Shown here: one piece after another, positions 10,196 to 21,900 of the stretch
Layout: every line of letters starts with the position of its first letter
How positions within the stretch are numbered: position 1 is the first letter of the stretch
Assembly (NCBI GenBank): GCA_951217055.1
Contig: OX578284.1
Span: 42,125,467 to 42,189,466 of the forward strand
Direction of reading: 5' to 3'
DNA: 64,000 nucleotides
Source of the DNA: Gerris lacustris
Lineage: Eukaryota > Arthropoda > Insecta > Hemiptera > Gerridae
Notes under the pieces: generated by a model
What the model was told of the DNA's origin: nothing
Database searches by the model: none
What the model saw: only the letters and a program-made list of their open reading frames with translations
Position numbers and translations under genes: made by a program

Positions 10196-12080
10196 ATAAA
10201 GCAAGAAATGAAGAAAGGACCAGAATATAAGAAAAAAAAAGAGAGTGTTTAATGTGAAGAATAATGCGTTCAAAATCATTATAAAAATATAAATTGGTGT
10301 ATTATAATTTTATACTTGTAAATACCTTACTTTCTTGGTTTAGTTGCGTTTTTCCAATTATTAAATGAATCTTATCATTAAACATTTACCTGAAACAAAA
10401 GAGTAAAAAAAATGATTATTATATGATTATTAGTATGAAGTGACATACTAAAAGCCCGACTTTTAATCGGTCCCCACCGACTCAACGCACACGCGGTTTC
10501 GAATTTCCACCTACTACTGAGCAGCCCTAGAGAGCCCTTTAGAGAATGTTTTGGTCTTTTCTCCACTTTTAACGCTTTCATACATGGAAATTGAAGTGTT
10601 AAATGATTTTCAAAGAGTTATATCCTTACCCTCTTATCTCCTTAAGAAGAGAGACAGAAAGAGATGTTAAGTGGTGGGTTCATCCAATCGGCAGTCAAAG
10701 ATTGCTGATGGGAAAATTTCATTCTATACATCTCGATCTCTCAGGGAGCATCCAGATACGTTTTTCAACTTTTATAGGATGCGGATAGACTAGTTTGACG
10801 AACTAGTCTCCTTGTTTTATTATATTATTTATCATAGCAATACTGAGATGAAAAAGAGTACTCCAGAATAACGACTATCAATAACAATAAAGTAGAAATG
10901 TACTTTCTTTATCATATTAATTTGGTCTTATAATAGTAATTTTCATCGTAAAAAAAACAAAAAAACTTTACTACTTGAATTGAAACAGAACGTCACTAAC
11001 ATTTTAGGATAAAAGTTGGGGATCTACAAAAAGTAGGATGTGTACGCCATAGAATGTGTTCCATTATCCTCAACCGACGATCGGATCGGTCAGATAATAG
11101 AACCTCACCGACTTTCGCTACCTACAAAAAGAAGGACCGACATTTTGTCGGACGTGTGCGGGTTTGCACTTGTTCCTATTGGTTCCGTCTTCTTCCAACT
11201 TCTTGTACGTGAAAAAGTCGGTCTCTTCTGGGGCCTTAAAACTTCTTACATGATTAAATTGGTATTTAAATGTAATTAAACTTGATTTTTCGTCCGCCAC
11301 ACATACGACAAAGCAATAATAAACACTATATGCGTTTCTTGCACAGAGATTAAAAGGTGAACACAGGCAAACTGAGTAAGAGATATAAGAATCAGTGCGT
11401 GTTCAAGAGGATTGAAGTATTCTCACTAAACGCAGTCTTTACCTATGTTATTGTTGTCCAGAGAAGAGGAATATCTTTCAATAAACATGTTGATGGGCAT
11501 ATACCTATATATCATGAGAGATTTTGCTGTGATTTAGTCCTAGAAGGGCCGAGGTGAGAAACATTTATTCACGATAAATAGTATTTATAGGGTTTCACAG
11601 GGTATGAGAGGCTAAAAATACTTGCACTCATCAATACACTTTTCAAGCAATCAACATACAAAACCTGATTCAATTCCTACACAATTAAGATATGTTCCAC
11701 AGTAAATATTGCATGTCAAGTAGAGATGTTCAAAGGCTGATACCTTCATACTTCTAAAAGTCGATTGGAACTTAAACCCCTAACCTGAGAAACGGAATTG
11801 GAAAGAACAGGAGGCCGAGTATGAAACACTACCATAAGATTTGGTTTACAAGGTCTATGCACAACTCCAATGGTTTGATCACTTATAACGAATGGAAAGA
11901 GAGGTATTAAACAGAAGATTTCTGGAACCGAGATGTGCAAGTGAAAGAGACCCAAGGGGAAAAGAAAAAAAAAATACTTAGATGGATAACATCTCATCAG
12001 CCCTAGGTTGAACACAGCAACCTGCTACAGGCCCAAATCCTGTCCAAAGACAGGACAACCTGGAAATCCTTTTAGTCATT
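10196..12080. other. Unclassified spacer with a few less AT-rich islands
   Basis: Islands near 10440-10570, 11040-11240 and 11760-12050 are less AT-rich, with open frames of 60-90 codons on both strands (10378-10581 minus, 11040-11279 plus, 11746-12015 minus). None shows a domain, repeats or splice-supported structure that I recognise. They may be old transposon pieces or unrecognised exons. No function is assigned. Confidence 0.4.
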
Positions 12081-12084
12081 CTTA

Positions 12085-12365
12085 ACACTAAGATGATCCG
12101 AATAAGTTTCTTAACACTTACGATAGAAGAGGATCCGAATAAGATCCTTAACACTTACAATCGAAGAGGATCCGAATACTCAACGATGAAAACTAAAGAT
12201 GAAAGAAGATCCGAATAAGATTATCAAAACTAACGATAGAATAGGATCCCAATAAAATCCTCAATACTAATGTAGAATAGGATCCCAATAAAATCCTAAA
12301 TACTAATGATAGAAGAGGATACCAATAAGATCCTAAATACTAACGATCGAAGAGGATGCGAGTAA
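12085..12365. repeat. Minisatellite, about 37-bp unit
   Basis: Six to seven degenerate copies of a unit containing CTTAACACTTACGAT, AGAAGAGGATCCGAATAAGA. Units are recognisable from AGGATCC(C/G)AATA(A)A near 12132, 12170, 12208, 12246, 12282 and 12316. Copies differ by substitutions and small deletions, so it is not freshly amplified. Confidence 0.85.
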
Positions 12366-13953
12366 GTAAACAAGAAACTTAAAAACTAGACGATCAGACA
12401 AACTTTCTCGTAAAAATCTATTATTATTATTAAAAACTAGATTTTTTTCCCAAAAAATACTTCAATGATTTCATTAGTATTTTAAATGGATTAACCTACC
12501 ATTAATTTAGTTTTTAATAAATATAAATATTAAAATAAATTCTTTGGAGAAACAAAGTTCATTGGATTTTTCATAGTACCTAATATGATAAGAGACCCAA
12601 ATTTTTTATTTTTATTTCTCCTCGAAGTATGAATATAATTAAATTAATTTATAGATATTGTTTTTACAATTTTTCTTTTTTATGTTTCTTTTCTAAGACA
12701 AAAAGTAATTATAATACAACATAGTTATTAGCGTCCAATAATTATAAGCTAACAGGGTAATTCTATATTATTACAGGACGCAAATAACATTATGCTAAAT
12801 AATTATGGGACTCTAATAACGTAATAGTATATATATATCATTATAGGACGTAGGTACAACCCCATCTGACAATATACAATGCCATTATTTGGAACATGGC
12901 ATACCTCTCTGGAATCGTCAGTATTTGAAATACCTAATAAACCTTAGCCCCAGAAATTAAACAATATACGTTTCTCTTGTTGTTTTTAACTTTTTTGTTT
13001 TAATTATGTTTTATTTTAACAACATTCACAAGTAAAGAAAAGAATGAGTTTGTAATTACAATTTATTTATTGTATATTTTGAATGTTTTATTAAAATTGA
13101 AACAGTCATTGAAATTTATGTAATATTCCATGTATTATGATAATGGACGATAAGTAGGCGTTAAGAGTTTCGTTAAACTGACGCTAGAATTCAGCACGCA
13201 TCAATACCCGCCCATACGTGGAGGGGGAAGCCTACGGTGGAGGAAAAAAAATAAAACACTTTTTTTTGCTCATCCAATCGATTCCAACCCCTTTCAAACA
13301 CCCTTCCAATTATTTATTTTAATTTTTTTTTTATTATTATTCTCTCTCCAAGCATTAATTTCTATACTGAAAAAACTTTCTTTTTTCATAATTATGAAAA
13401 TTTAGGGGGCACAAGGGAGAAAAAATTGTATGGGGGACAGTAAAGAGTGGGGGGAATGTTGGGCGTGGAATCGATTGTTAGGGGGCGTCACTCCCCCCGA
13501 CATTTCCAGGGGGCGGCGCCCCCCACCCGCCCCACCCACTAATAGATAAAATACATATTATTTATTATATATCCAGAAGAATGAGGAAGGATAGAAAATA
13601 CAAAGGGGGGGGGGGAGTTAAATTTTATAACACAACACATTCAAACCCCCCTCCATCTCGAACCGTACAGACAGATATACATGAAAAATAATTTATCATA
13701 ATTTTCCTAAACCTCTCCTATTATATTTTTATTTTAAGTTTTTTTTTTATTTTTTACATACAATCCCCTTATTTTTATTTAAAGTAAAAAATTTAAGGGT
13801 TTTCAGAATAATTTGTTCTGTTTCAAAAGTATTTCTATATAAAATCAGCCTTTTATTTATTTGGTAGCCATTAGGTATATATATAACTACTCAATTATTA
13901 TTGACAATGTCAAAATTAGTATAATAAATATTTCAGATATAGGAGCAAACATA
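12366..13953. other. AT-rich spacer with a G/C-run island at 13.2-13.6 kb
   Basis: Mostly AT-rich. 13200-13640 contains several GGGGG and CCCCC runs, including GGGGGCGTC...GGGGGCGGCGCCCCCC near 13480-13530. That resembles ends of the CAGTGGCGGA-type hAT-like elements (compare 60261-61418), but no pair of ends or target duplication was found. No gene seen. Confidence 0.45.
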
Positions 13954-13955
13954 TT

Positions 13956-13968
13956 ACACACACACACA

Positions 13969-14025
<57 letters not shown>
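13956..14025. repeat. (CA)n-(TA)n microsatellite
   Basis: A short (CA)n run at about 13956-13969 passes into (TA)n up to 14025, immediately before the hammerhead repeat. Confidence 0.95.
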
Positions 14026-14028
<3 letters not shown>

Positions 14029-14309
14029 CAATGAAATACCGTGTTTTTCAACACTGCAATAAGGTACACAATTTGTGATAGTGAGAGACAACACGGGATG
14101 TGCCACGTAAACGTGACACATAGAAACTGTTCCAACGATGCCCACCCATCGTCGGGCCCCTGATGAGTCGGACGCTACGAAACGATGCAGGACATAGCGT
14201 AATACCGAGCCAACATCTTTGTGACGTATTGTCTAATGTTGGAACAGTTCCTATGTGTCACGTTTACGTGGCACATTCCTTGGTGTCTCTCACTATCACA
14301 AATTGTGTA
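14026..14309. repeat. Hammerhead-carrying inverted repeat, copy 1
   Basis: The left arm (14066-14136) and the right arm (14238-14308) are reverse complements with few mismatches: ACAATTTGTGATAGTGAGAG faces CTCTCACTATCACAAATTGT, and CTGTTCCAAC faces GTTGGAACAG. The loop of about 100 nt holds the hammerhead motif. The left 58-bp block (14026-14083, beginning CAGCAATG) matches the block that starts the second locus at 37619. Relative to that locus the left arm here has lost the antisense hammerhead and jumps from GTTCCAAC to GATGCCCACCC. No protein is evident. Confidence 0.88.
14147..14188 (+). ncRNA. Hammerhead ribozyme motif, copy 1
   Basis: Order: CATCG, then UC with predicted cleavage after C14153, GGGCCC, CUGAUGA (14160-14166), stem II GUCG-GACG-CUAC (14167-14178), GAAA (14179-14182) and CGAUG. 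Stem III is CATCG/CGATG, closed by the conserved A-U pair. Stem II has one mismatch. All invariant core positions are present. The segment between cleavage site and CUGAUGA is only GGGCCC, too short for a normal hairpin stem I, but self-complementary, so two molecules could share a 6-bp stem I (inference). Known hammerhead satellites and retrozymes provide the precedent. Confidence 0.75.
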
Positions 14310-14700
14310 TATATATATATATACATATATATAACAAAAAAAGTTGTTGACCTATAAAAAAGACTGAAGTCTCTTGGGTTTCGGTCAGTAAATATAATTA
14401 AACACAATCCTACTTTCACAAAGTTTCGTTTTTTTATTTGAAGGTTTTATTTTCAGAGGTCAAAACCCAAATTTTATTCAACGTTAACAATTATTTTCTT
14501 ACTAATATTAAAGGGAGTAGCTGGGGGTATGGGAGTAAACCGAGCTGGAAAATATTCCCACATCGCATCGAAGGAGGGAAAGTCAGAAGGCCTTAATGTG
14601 GCATCACCAGCCTACCTGACTAGTGTGATACTGGTTGATCAAGGGTACACAAGAAAACTGTTGATCTTTAAATCTGCAAAAGGAGACTCGAGAGGTTGGC
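14310..14700. other. AT-rich spacer and possible LINE flank
   Basis: A short (TA)n run lies at 14307-14334. From about 14510 the base composition is coding-like (frame 14529-14738), but no domain is recognised until the short RTE tail below. It may be upstream, frameshifted sequence of the same retrotransposon. Confidence 0.4.
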
Positions 14701-14785
14701 AGCACGGGGAAACATGTAAAAGATATTGCAAGGGATAGAGAGTCATGGAGGAACCTTGTTGCGGCCCCTATGTTCTATTTTAAGA
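14700..14785 (+). pseudogene. RTE-like LINE C-terminal tail fragment
   Basis: The translation from about 14722 is DIARDRESWRNLVAAPMFYF, which matches the (M/I)ARDRxxWRxLV tail at the very end of RTE-type ORF2. The upstream sequence reads in another frame. Only about 30 codons are recognisable. Confidence 0.65.
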
Positions 14786-15285
14786 AAAAAATTTATCTAT
14801 TAACAAAATAATTTTAGATGATTATTAGTGACACTCCCGACTAAACCAAAATTTGTCAAAAGTAATTTATTCTTAGTAAGTTACAAAATTATCAAATTTT
14901 TGCAAAAACAAAACTTTAGATGTAGGATTTAGTAGGATGTAGTGATTTTTCTTAATATAATTGCAGCAAAAGATAAACGTAGGGAATGTTACAATAAAAA
15001 ATTCAACTTTTATGCAATATACTACAACAAATTCAATATATCAGGGTACAATGAGTTGATTAATTTTTATTTACAAACAATAAAAAAACAACGCACATTC
15101 AATCCTTTATATTATTGCTTAATTAAATTTATAAGCTTTTACGTTGATTAAATAAAAAATAGAGTATTTTTAGATATTTATCTCATGCTCTTTTTTAATT
15201 ATTACAAACTACGTCCGACAATTTATTTCAATTAAATAATTATTCAAATAATACATATTTTATTTTTATTCTATTTATTCTTTTT
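14786..15285. other. AT-rich spacer, nothing recognised
   Basis: No domain, RNA or repeat structure seen. The plus-strand frame at 14942-15151 is low-complexity and Lys/Asn/Tyr/Phe-rich. Confidence 0.5.
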
Positions 15286-15287
15286 CA

Positions 15288-15470
15288 GCGTCATTATTTT
15301 ATTCTATCACTCTTCTTCTACGTCATTATTATAATACTATTCTTCTATGTCATGACTTCATCCTTCTTCTACGTCATAATTTTATTCTTCTTATATGTTA
15401 TCATTTTATTCTTCTTTTACGTCATTATTTCATTCTTCTTCACGTCATTATTTTATTATTCTATTATGAC
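15288..15470. repeat. Minisatellite, CATTATTTTATTCTTCTTCTACGT-type unit
   Basis: About seven degenerate copies of a unit of about 24 bp made of TTCTTCT, ACGTCAT and TATTTTATTC pieces. The unit is asymmetric, with pyrimidine-rich plus strand. Confidence 0.8.
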
Positions 15471-15474
15471 CCCA

Positions 15475-15870
15475 TATTGCTTCCGAGCTTACCGAAGGTA
15501 AGAGAAGCTATGTGATCGTACTGAAGAACGAAAATATTTGATGTCTCCTATTTTAAAAAATCCAAGACAGAAATCCGTTTCAGACCAGGGAACATTTTTG
15601 ATTCCGTGTCTGTTTCTTGCTCAATGTTTGCGTATTAACATATCTTAAAAACTACACGTCCAATTTTAATGAAATGTGTATGGTAGGTCATAATTAGCCC
15701 ATTATTGGTCCCAGATAAGTTTCAACCTTCAAGGCCCATTTGTTTCTCATCAACATGCGCACAAACATACATTTATTTACTCCCATATCTTCCAAAGTAC
15801 TCTTCTGATTTTTATGAAATTTGGATGGTTTGTCGCCGCAGATAGTCCCAGGTTAATTTTAACCATCTAT
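15475..15870 (-). repeat. Family B copy (reverse) after a GAGCTTACCGAAGG motif
   Basis: 15476-15520 carries ATTGCTTCCGAGCTTACCGA, a motif shared with family D near 22985. Then 15540-15870 matches family B in reverse: CTCCTATTTTAAA, ACATATCTTAAAAACTA, ATGGTAGGT and ATTTGGATGGTTTG blocks correspond to 6960-6600 in order. Confidence 0.6.
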
Positions 15871-18055
15871 GCTCTTTAAATTTAGACAAATTTAAAAAAC
15901 GAGGGAAAAATTTAAAAAACATTGACAATATATTCTAAAAAAATTAATAATAGTTTAGTCAAAAAGTATTTTGGCGAAGGAAAAAATACAGTAGTCATTT
16001 CTTTTTATTTTTAAATGTTATTATTTTGGATGCTGAATCCTAATTTCAAATTTGCTTTCTTGTAAAAGTGGTGCGTTCTCAGAAAAATGCGAAAAACTGA
16101 TTTTCTAAATGCTTATTTTTTCAGTTTTTGCAATAACTGTACCCTATCGTACAGTTTCTCTGTTTTACCACCATCTTTAGTCCCTCCACGTGTGGATCTA
16201 ACCATCTACTTTTTTCACTCTCAGCCTGAACTTAAAACAAATAACTCCTTTTAGAATAGCTCATTGCTCATTATACCGTACTATTAGACGTAATGTTTTT
16301 TTTAAGTTCATTATCAACCAATTTTAATGTTAACATTTTATGTTTTACAGCTTTTTGTTCAAAAAGCTCTTAATGTTGTTATAAGCCAATCAACTATTTA
16401 CTTTTTTATTTTTTTTTTTGGTGGGGGGGAAAGTGGAGTTTCTTTATATAGAAAAAAACTTTTTTTAGTGGAGAAACATCGTTCTTTGTTAATAATTATT
16501 TACAATTTCTTCCTATATTCGGTTAATACGCACTTACTTTCTCCAACTGCTGTAATTTTAAAATTCAATTTACCAAGAATAATTGTAAAATCCACAAAGT
16601 CATATACAAAATAACATTTTAAAACACTGATAAGCTCTAATTAACAATCAAATTGACATACTATGTAGGTGCATAATCAGTATTGGAAAGAATTTGATAC
16701 TATAAGACCGTAAATGCTCTTAAACCCTAATAAATCAAAAATCGTATTCTATTGTTGTGAGCACATTTATTTATACATGAACATATTAATCAATTTAATA
16801 ATTAAATTTAATTTAAAAAAAAAATACATAAATTATATTAAAATTGAACAAAAAAATTATAAGAGTGGGAGGTAAAAAAAAAATCAAATTAAAAAAAAAG
16901 GCGCAGAGCTTCAAATAAAATTAATTCCAGTGATTGCTCCGTATTATTCGAAAAATGTTTTTCATTTTGAATATTGATGCTGACACAATATAATAAATTG
17001 ATAACATTATAAAAATGGAGGACCTTAAATTTTATACATATATTTATAAATGTAAATATGTATTTACTTTATATATATTTTATGTTTTTTTTAAATTGAA
17101 TGCGGGGAAAATATTTCTTGCTGAGCCTGTGAATAAAAAAATATACATATATCAAGGCAAAAATATATAATATAATGTATTTGTATTTGGCTTTTATCAG
17201 GGGGGGGGGGGGGGGGGATATAAAAATACTAACACTAACGAGAAAAAGTGGGCACACTTTTGAATAAATAAAGACCAGTTAATGAAAAAAAAAAAATTAT
17301 TTATTAATTTTATTTTTACTTTAATTGTGATTGAAGGCAATGTTATGTTTTATTACATATAGCATTTCCATGCATTTCACTGTATTAATATATAAATAAA
17401 ATATATATATTTTATTAAATTTACCTATGAATACACATGCTATTATATTTATACACATAACAAACTAGTAAAATTTGAATAAAAATAATGATTATGTATA
17501 ATAGAATACACATAATATTTTTAAGATTTATTTGAATATATTTATATAGGTTGTGTTTGTAAATGGATACATACTATTTATACTATATTGCTAAATCTTC
17601 TTAAATTAAAGTAAAAGCAACATAGGATAAATGTTTCTTTTTTTTTTTTTTTTTTTTTTTAATATTAGAATATGATTTATTGAAAGGTGGTTTCGACTAT
17701 TTTTATAGTCAAGAAAAAATTATTTAATAATAATATTTCCTTTGATTTTTGCTTTCATAATATTTTTTTGTACAAGTGATAACATTTTTTTTTAATAAAA
17801 AACTATCTTACCTAATATTCAATTCATAATCTATACACAATACACATACTATATATACATGTGTGTGTAAATAAAATTGATGTACCCTAAGAGAAAGTCA
17901 TAAACAAGATAACTTTCTACATCACAGATAAGCTCTAATTAACAATTAAATTTACATTTACATTTTCAAAATCGGTCAAACAACTCGATTTTTCCGACTT
18001 ACAATATGGTGAGATTTTTATTTAAATGGACTAAATTTAAAAAAAAAATAATTAA
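15871..18055. other. AT-rich spacer with poly(G) and poly(T) runs
   Basis: No gene recognised. Notable runs are poly(G) of about 17 at 17201-17217 and poly(T) at 17637-17660. The plus frame 16327-16614 is low-complexity, Phe/Leu-rich and unlikely to be a gene. Confidence 0.5.
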
Positions 18056-18059
18056 AAAC

Positions 18060-18375
18060 GAAACCCTCTTTAAAATTATTCAAATATTTTTCAGGGTATC
18101 ATCCCGACATTAAATGCTACAATTAATTTCCCAATTTCAGCTTGGGGTGTACTTTTTCGAAACATATATACAAAATTTCATCAAAAATCGGGTTAATAGT
18201 TTAGGTTCGTGCTCTGCAGACGAAAGATATCATTTTTTAAAATAAATCTTTTTTGGACTCAGGGTACCTTACAACGTGTGAATCCATTAAAATCGAATTT
18301 TCATGTCATAAGAATATTTGCTCTTTGTATATAGGAAAGGTTAACAATTATAAGAAAGTACAAAAAGACAAAACA
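18060..18375 (+). repeat. Dispersed family C copy
   Basis: Contains CTTGGGGTGTACTTTTTCGA, AAAATTTCATCAAAAATCGG, TTTAGGTTCGTGCTCTGCAG, TGGACTCAGGGTACCTTA, AAAATCGAATTTTCATG and a GCTCTTTGTATATAGGAAAG end. The order is the same as at 29230-29475 and 56215-56410. Confidence 0.65.
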
Positions 18376-18589
18376 TAAGTAATTTAGCCGTACAAATTTT
18401 GATTGACGATTTTTACAGATCTGAGACTGATTCAGGTCTTAGCAGAGACTAATAAAATAAATATATTCACAATTTCAACTCAGAATTTGAAGGAGACATT
18501 TTAAGGGTGAATAAAAAAGGTAAAAAAAAACTGAAAATTGAGAGAAGGCTTCTTCTTTCGCACAATAAATTCCTACTAGAGATTTATCT

Positions 18590-19560
18590 ATATTTGAGCC
18601 ATAATTGGCAAGAGGGAAGCGAGGGGGGGGGAGGTTTAGAAAAAGGTGGTGAATAGGTGGTAATCAAACCCTAAATAATTATTTAATTGAGTAGCATGAC
18701 ATTTTATTTTCCTTAAAAAAAAAATAAAAAGTCAATAAAATACGAGTATTAATAATTTTTCAATAGAACTCCCATTTTTTAAATATAATATTGCATTTTA
18801 CTTCTATAACCCTTTTTACATCCCTCCCCCCTAGTTCTTTTCTGTTTCTCTCAAAATATCTTTTTCCCTAAAAAGTTAGGATATTGTAATGCAAGGGTGG
18901 TAAAAAAAAATCTACCTAGGAGTGCTTCTAAAGCCAGGGAAATGCACTCGGTAGAATATTTCCGAAAAAAAAAGTTACAACATTATACCATACTTGCCCC
19001 CCCCCCCCCTTTTTTCTTCCGTGAACTGGAAATCCGATATTCGTTTTCCTATACCTAAAACACCCTTAGAAAAAAACTACCCCTTTAAAAAAACTCTTTC
19101 AGGGTCTGGGCCCCTAAAAGTAACTGACCACTTTAGCTGTGGATGTTTTTTGGGAAGGCTACTTTCCGTCCTAATACATTATTCAAAACTGCCCGCCCCC
19201 TTAAACTTTTTTTTAGATATTTTTTTCACCCTTGCAGTATTTTTGTGTTGGCCGTACTGTTTGATATAGAATTTCAGGGTCGGTTGTGGCTCCATCATGC
19301 CCTGTGCGTATCTGTTTTTCCCCCTTGGCGGTGATGTACTTAGGGACCATATCCCCTGATATCAGAGGACCAGCTAAGAGGGGGTAGGTCCTGATAAGGC
19401 GTTATTAGCTTTAGTCCTCCTCTTGCATTGTCTTTTTTTTTTTTTTTTTTTTTTAAATATTTTATCCCCAGCACTCTTTAATTTAGAGGGACTCGAAATA
19501 AAAGAATGGAAAGGGTTGCGGGGTATCATTTTTCGAATTGGATTTTTTTTCTCCCACATT
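18590..19560. other. Homopolymer-dense block
   Basis: Runs include G8 near 18625, C13 near 18996 and T22 near 19433. Short frames (18994-19269 plus) lack recognisable domains. It has the same texture as 1080-2060. No gene is assigned. Confidence 0.45.
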
Positions 19561-19861
19561 GTGTTGGGTCCGTGAGTGTTTTAGTCACGTGCAGAAACGT
19601 GTGTGCATGTGATATTTAAATATTTATCACTAATATAAAATATACAGTATACTTAGAGTGAGAAGTTGACAAGGCATAAGGACAATTATTTGCTCCTTAG
19701 ATGCTAATTAAATTTAAAGAATTGATTTTGATAATGTATCTGCGGCTAGTTTACTAATCCTATTTGGGCCAAATGGAATATTCACTAATTCCTTTAATGT
19801 TGGCTATCTGTCTTTCAGCATTAACATGCACCCGTGTTGACTATAAACCTTGTTTTATATA
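19561..19861. other. Spacer, nothing recognised
   Basis: No repeat boundary or gene recognised. Confidence 0.45.
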
Positions 19862-19880
19862 TTATATATAATACATATAT

Positions 19881-19955
<75 letters not shown>
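19862..19955. repeat. (TA)n microsatellite
   Basis: Near-perfect TA repeat with TACATA interruptions at its left side; it is the source of a spurious minus-strand frame. Confidence 0.96.
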
Positions 19956-19959
<4 letters not shown>

Positions 19960-20129
19960 CTCACTTTTTCATCACTAATATATGCCCAGTAGATACTGTG
20001 ATATGATTGAAATTTAGTATCGATATAAAAATGGAGGGGATAAAGCTCAGGCAAAGAAAATGCTCCTAAGAGATATGCCTCCACAAAGATATGCCAGCAA
20101 TAGACTGCCAAATACCTTCCTCGAGATAT

Positions 20130-20380
20130 ATTATTGGACGAACGTTCAAATAAAATTTGAATCTGTATTGATTCCCAGTGGGGGGCGCACCTTTCCTTGT
20201 ATTCAATATTTAATGTGCGCAGACGGTTGAAATTAATACGGGACTATCTGTTGGCTTTTTTCAACAAACCATCCAAATAACTTCAAATGGAATGGGTACA
20301 TCTTCATTTAATGATATAGTCGTTAATAAAAACCAATTTATGCGAATGCGGAAGGAAGATATGACGCAGAAGATTGAAAT
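20130..20380 (+). repeat. Dispersed family B copy
   Basis: A block with TTGATTCCCAGTGGGGGGCG leads into TATTTAATGTGCGCAGACGG, TTGAAATTAATACGGGACTA and CAACAAACCATCCAAAT. These match 6600-6690 and 21705-21800. The GATTCCCAG(T/G)GGGG lead resembles the box-B neighbourhood of family A. Confidence 0.65.
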
Positions 20381-20389
20381 ATTATGGGG

Positions 20390-21560
20390 GGTTGAACCCC
20401 TCAAATCCCTCACCTGAACTCTTTTCCCCTCTTTAAATTGGCGTTTCACTCGCTTAGGGGCAGGTATTAAAGGTACCCTAAGGTCTGGTTCTGATGTTCA
20501 TTAAACATTAAGCTGTATAAGCACTATCTCTGGTAGAGTAAGGCGCCTTTCTGATCTGCATCAACAGTCGGAATAGTTAAAAACTTATGACTCCTCTCTC
20601 CTCCACCATAGTATTTAAATTATTTTTAGTTAGTTGGAAAAATCTCTCAGCTTGCCAGTTGGTAGCTGGATGGTATGGTGCCGCAGTTTTGTGTTGTACA
20701 TAATTATTTTTAAGGAAATATTCAATTTTTTATGACTGTAAGTGGCAGTCCAGAGTGTTTGGTAGTTCAAAAGTAGTGAGTAGAAGTCCAAGTTTACCAT
20801 AAAGTGGTACTTTTGGTGGCAATCACTTCCACCCAATTGGCATCCACAACACAGCATAAGTCCAGCAAAATCGACCTGAATCCTTTGCCAAGGTCCATCC
20901 ATACTTTCTCGAATGTGTCTAGATATTTTAACTGGCTCATTTTATTTCAGAGAGATTCTCTTGCATGATGTTGTGAGGTTCGCAGTACCAGGTTAATTTT
21001 TGCAATACCTAAGGGTCCAACATGCAGCTCTTCTACCAATTTTTTCTGTAAACTGGGTGGTATCACTATTCCCCTTCCCTTGAACAGACAACCTACTTGT
21101 AATGAGTATTTATAGTCATTTAATGCAAAAGGTTTTCCTTTACTTCCTTCATTACTTTTGCAAAGCTTCTTACTTTATTCAATGCTTCAACTACAGCTTT
21201 TAAAGTACTATCCATCGCTGTTTCCTTTTCTACTCCTTATTTGTCATAGGTAATGTCTCTATTTGTTTCATATAAAATACCGTAGTGTCGTCTTTAGTTA
21301 TCTATGCTTTCTTCTATCAGAAATCTTGATAAAAAGTCGGCGTAACTTGTTCAGAAGTTTTTCTGATTTCAATAGTGTAGTCAAAGCCGTAAAAAGATAT
21401 AGCGTAGTTAAATAGTTTAGTAGCTGTAACATAAATACCAGAGGTTTGTGATTTAAGTTAATTCCTAAACCCTCTATATCTATTTCGATAAACAGTTTTT
21501 TAAACTTTGTCAAAGTTGTAGCAAAAACAATAGGTCTGTCGGTTCCATAAAATGTAAATC
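20390..21560 (-). pseudogene. Gypsy-type LTR retrotransposon pol (RNase H-integrase) relic
   Basis: Read on the minus strand from high to low coordinates: an RNase H-like piece with NHKPL near 21450; the integrase N-terminal region IVIPPSLQKKLVEELHVG near 21070, with the LHxGHxGI zinc-binding area altered to LHVGPLGI; the core start WQRIQVDFAG near 20890 (catalytic Asp region); and the core end AAPYHPATNWQAERF near 20690-20640. Stops and frameshifts occur between blocks. The order and motifs are those of Ty3/Gypsy pol. No LTRs, protease or gag were found, so it is an isolated internal fragment. Confidence 0.85.
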
Positions 21561-21639
21561 TATTTGATAATACTTCTCCAACAGCGGAGTCGGAAGTTCT
21601 GATTTAAATAAGTCAACTTTTGTCGCTGAAAATGTGTCT

Positions 21640-21900
21640 GCCAATTAGTGTGGCACATAGCTTCCTCGCATCCTATTGGATTAATGGGTAGTATTGGACC
21701 TGTTTCGATTCCCAGGGGGGTCACAAAATGTTTATTCAATAATTATTGTGCACACGGTTTGAATTAATATGGGACTATCTGCAAGAAACTTTTGACTAAC
21801 CATCCAAATTGAATGAGTCTTTTTTAAGATATAGGTAATAGGTATTATAATAAAACTAAGTTATTGTTTCGATTCCCAGTGAATCTAATTTTACTCACAT
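21640..21900 (+). repeat. Dispersed family B copies, short
   Basis: TTTCGATTCCCAGGGGGGTC at about 21707 is followed by TTGAATTAATATGGGACTAT and AACCATCCAAATTG. A second GTTTCGATTCCCAGTGAA stands near 21867. These repeat the arrangement of 20165-20280. Confidence 0.6.

Noticed and set aside
12085..12365. CRISPR-like array because of regularly spaced similar words.
   Set aside because: There are no unique spacers; whole units are repeated, and the genome is eukaryotic.
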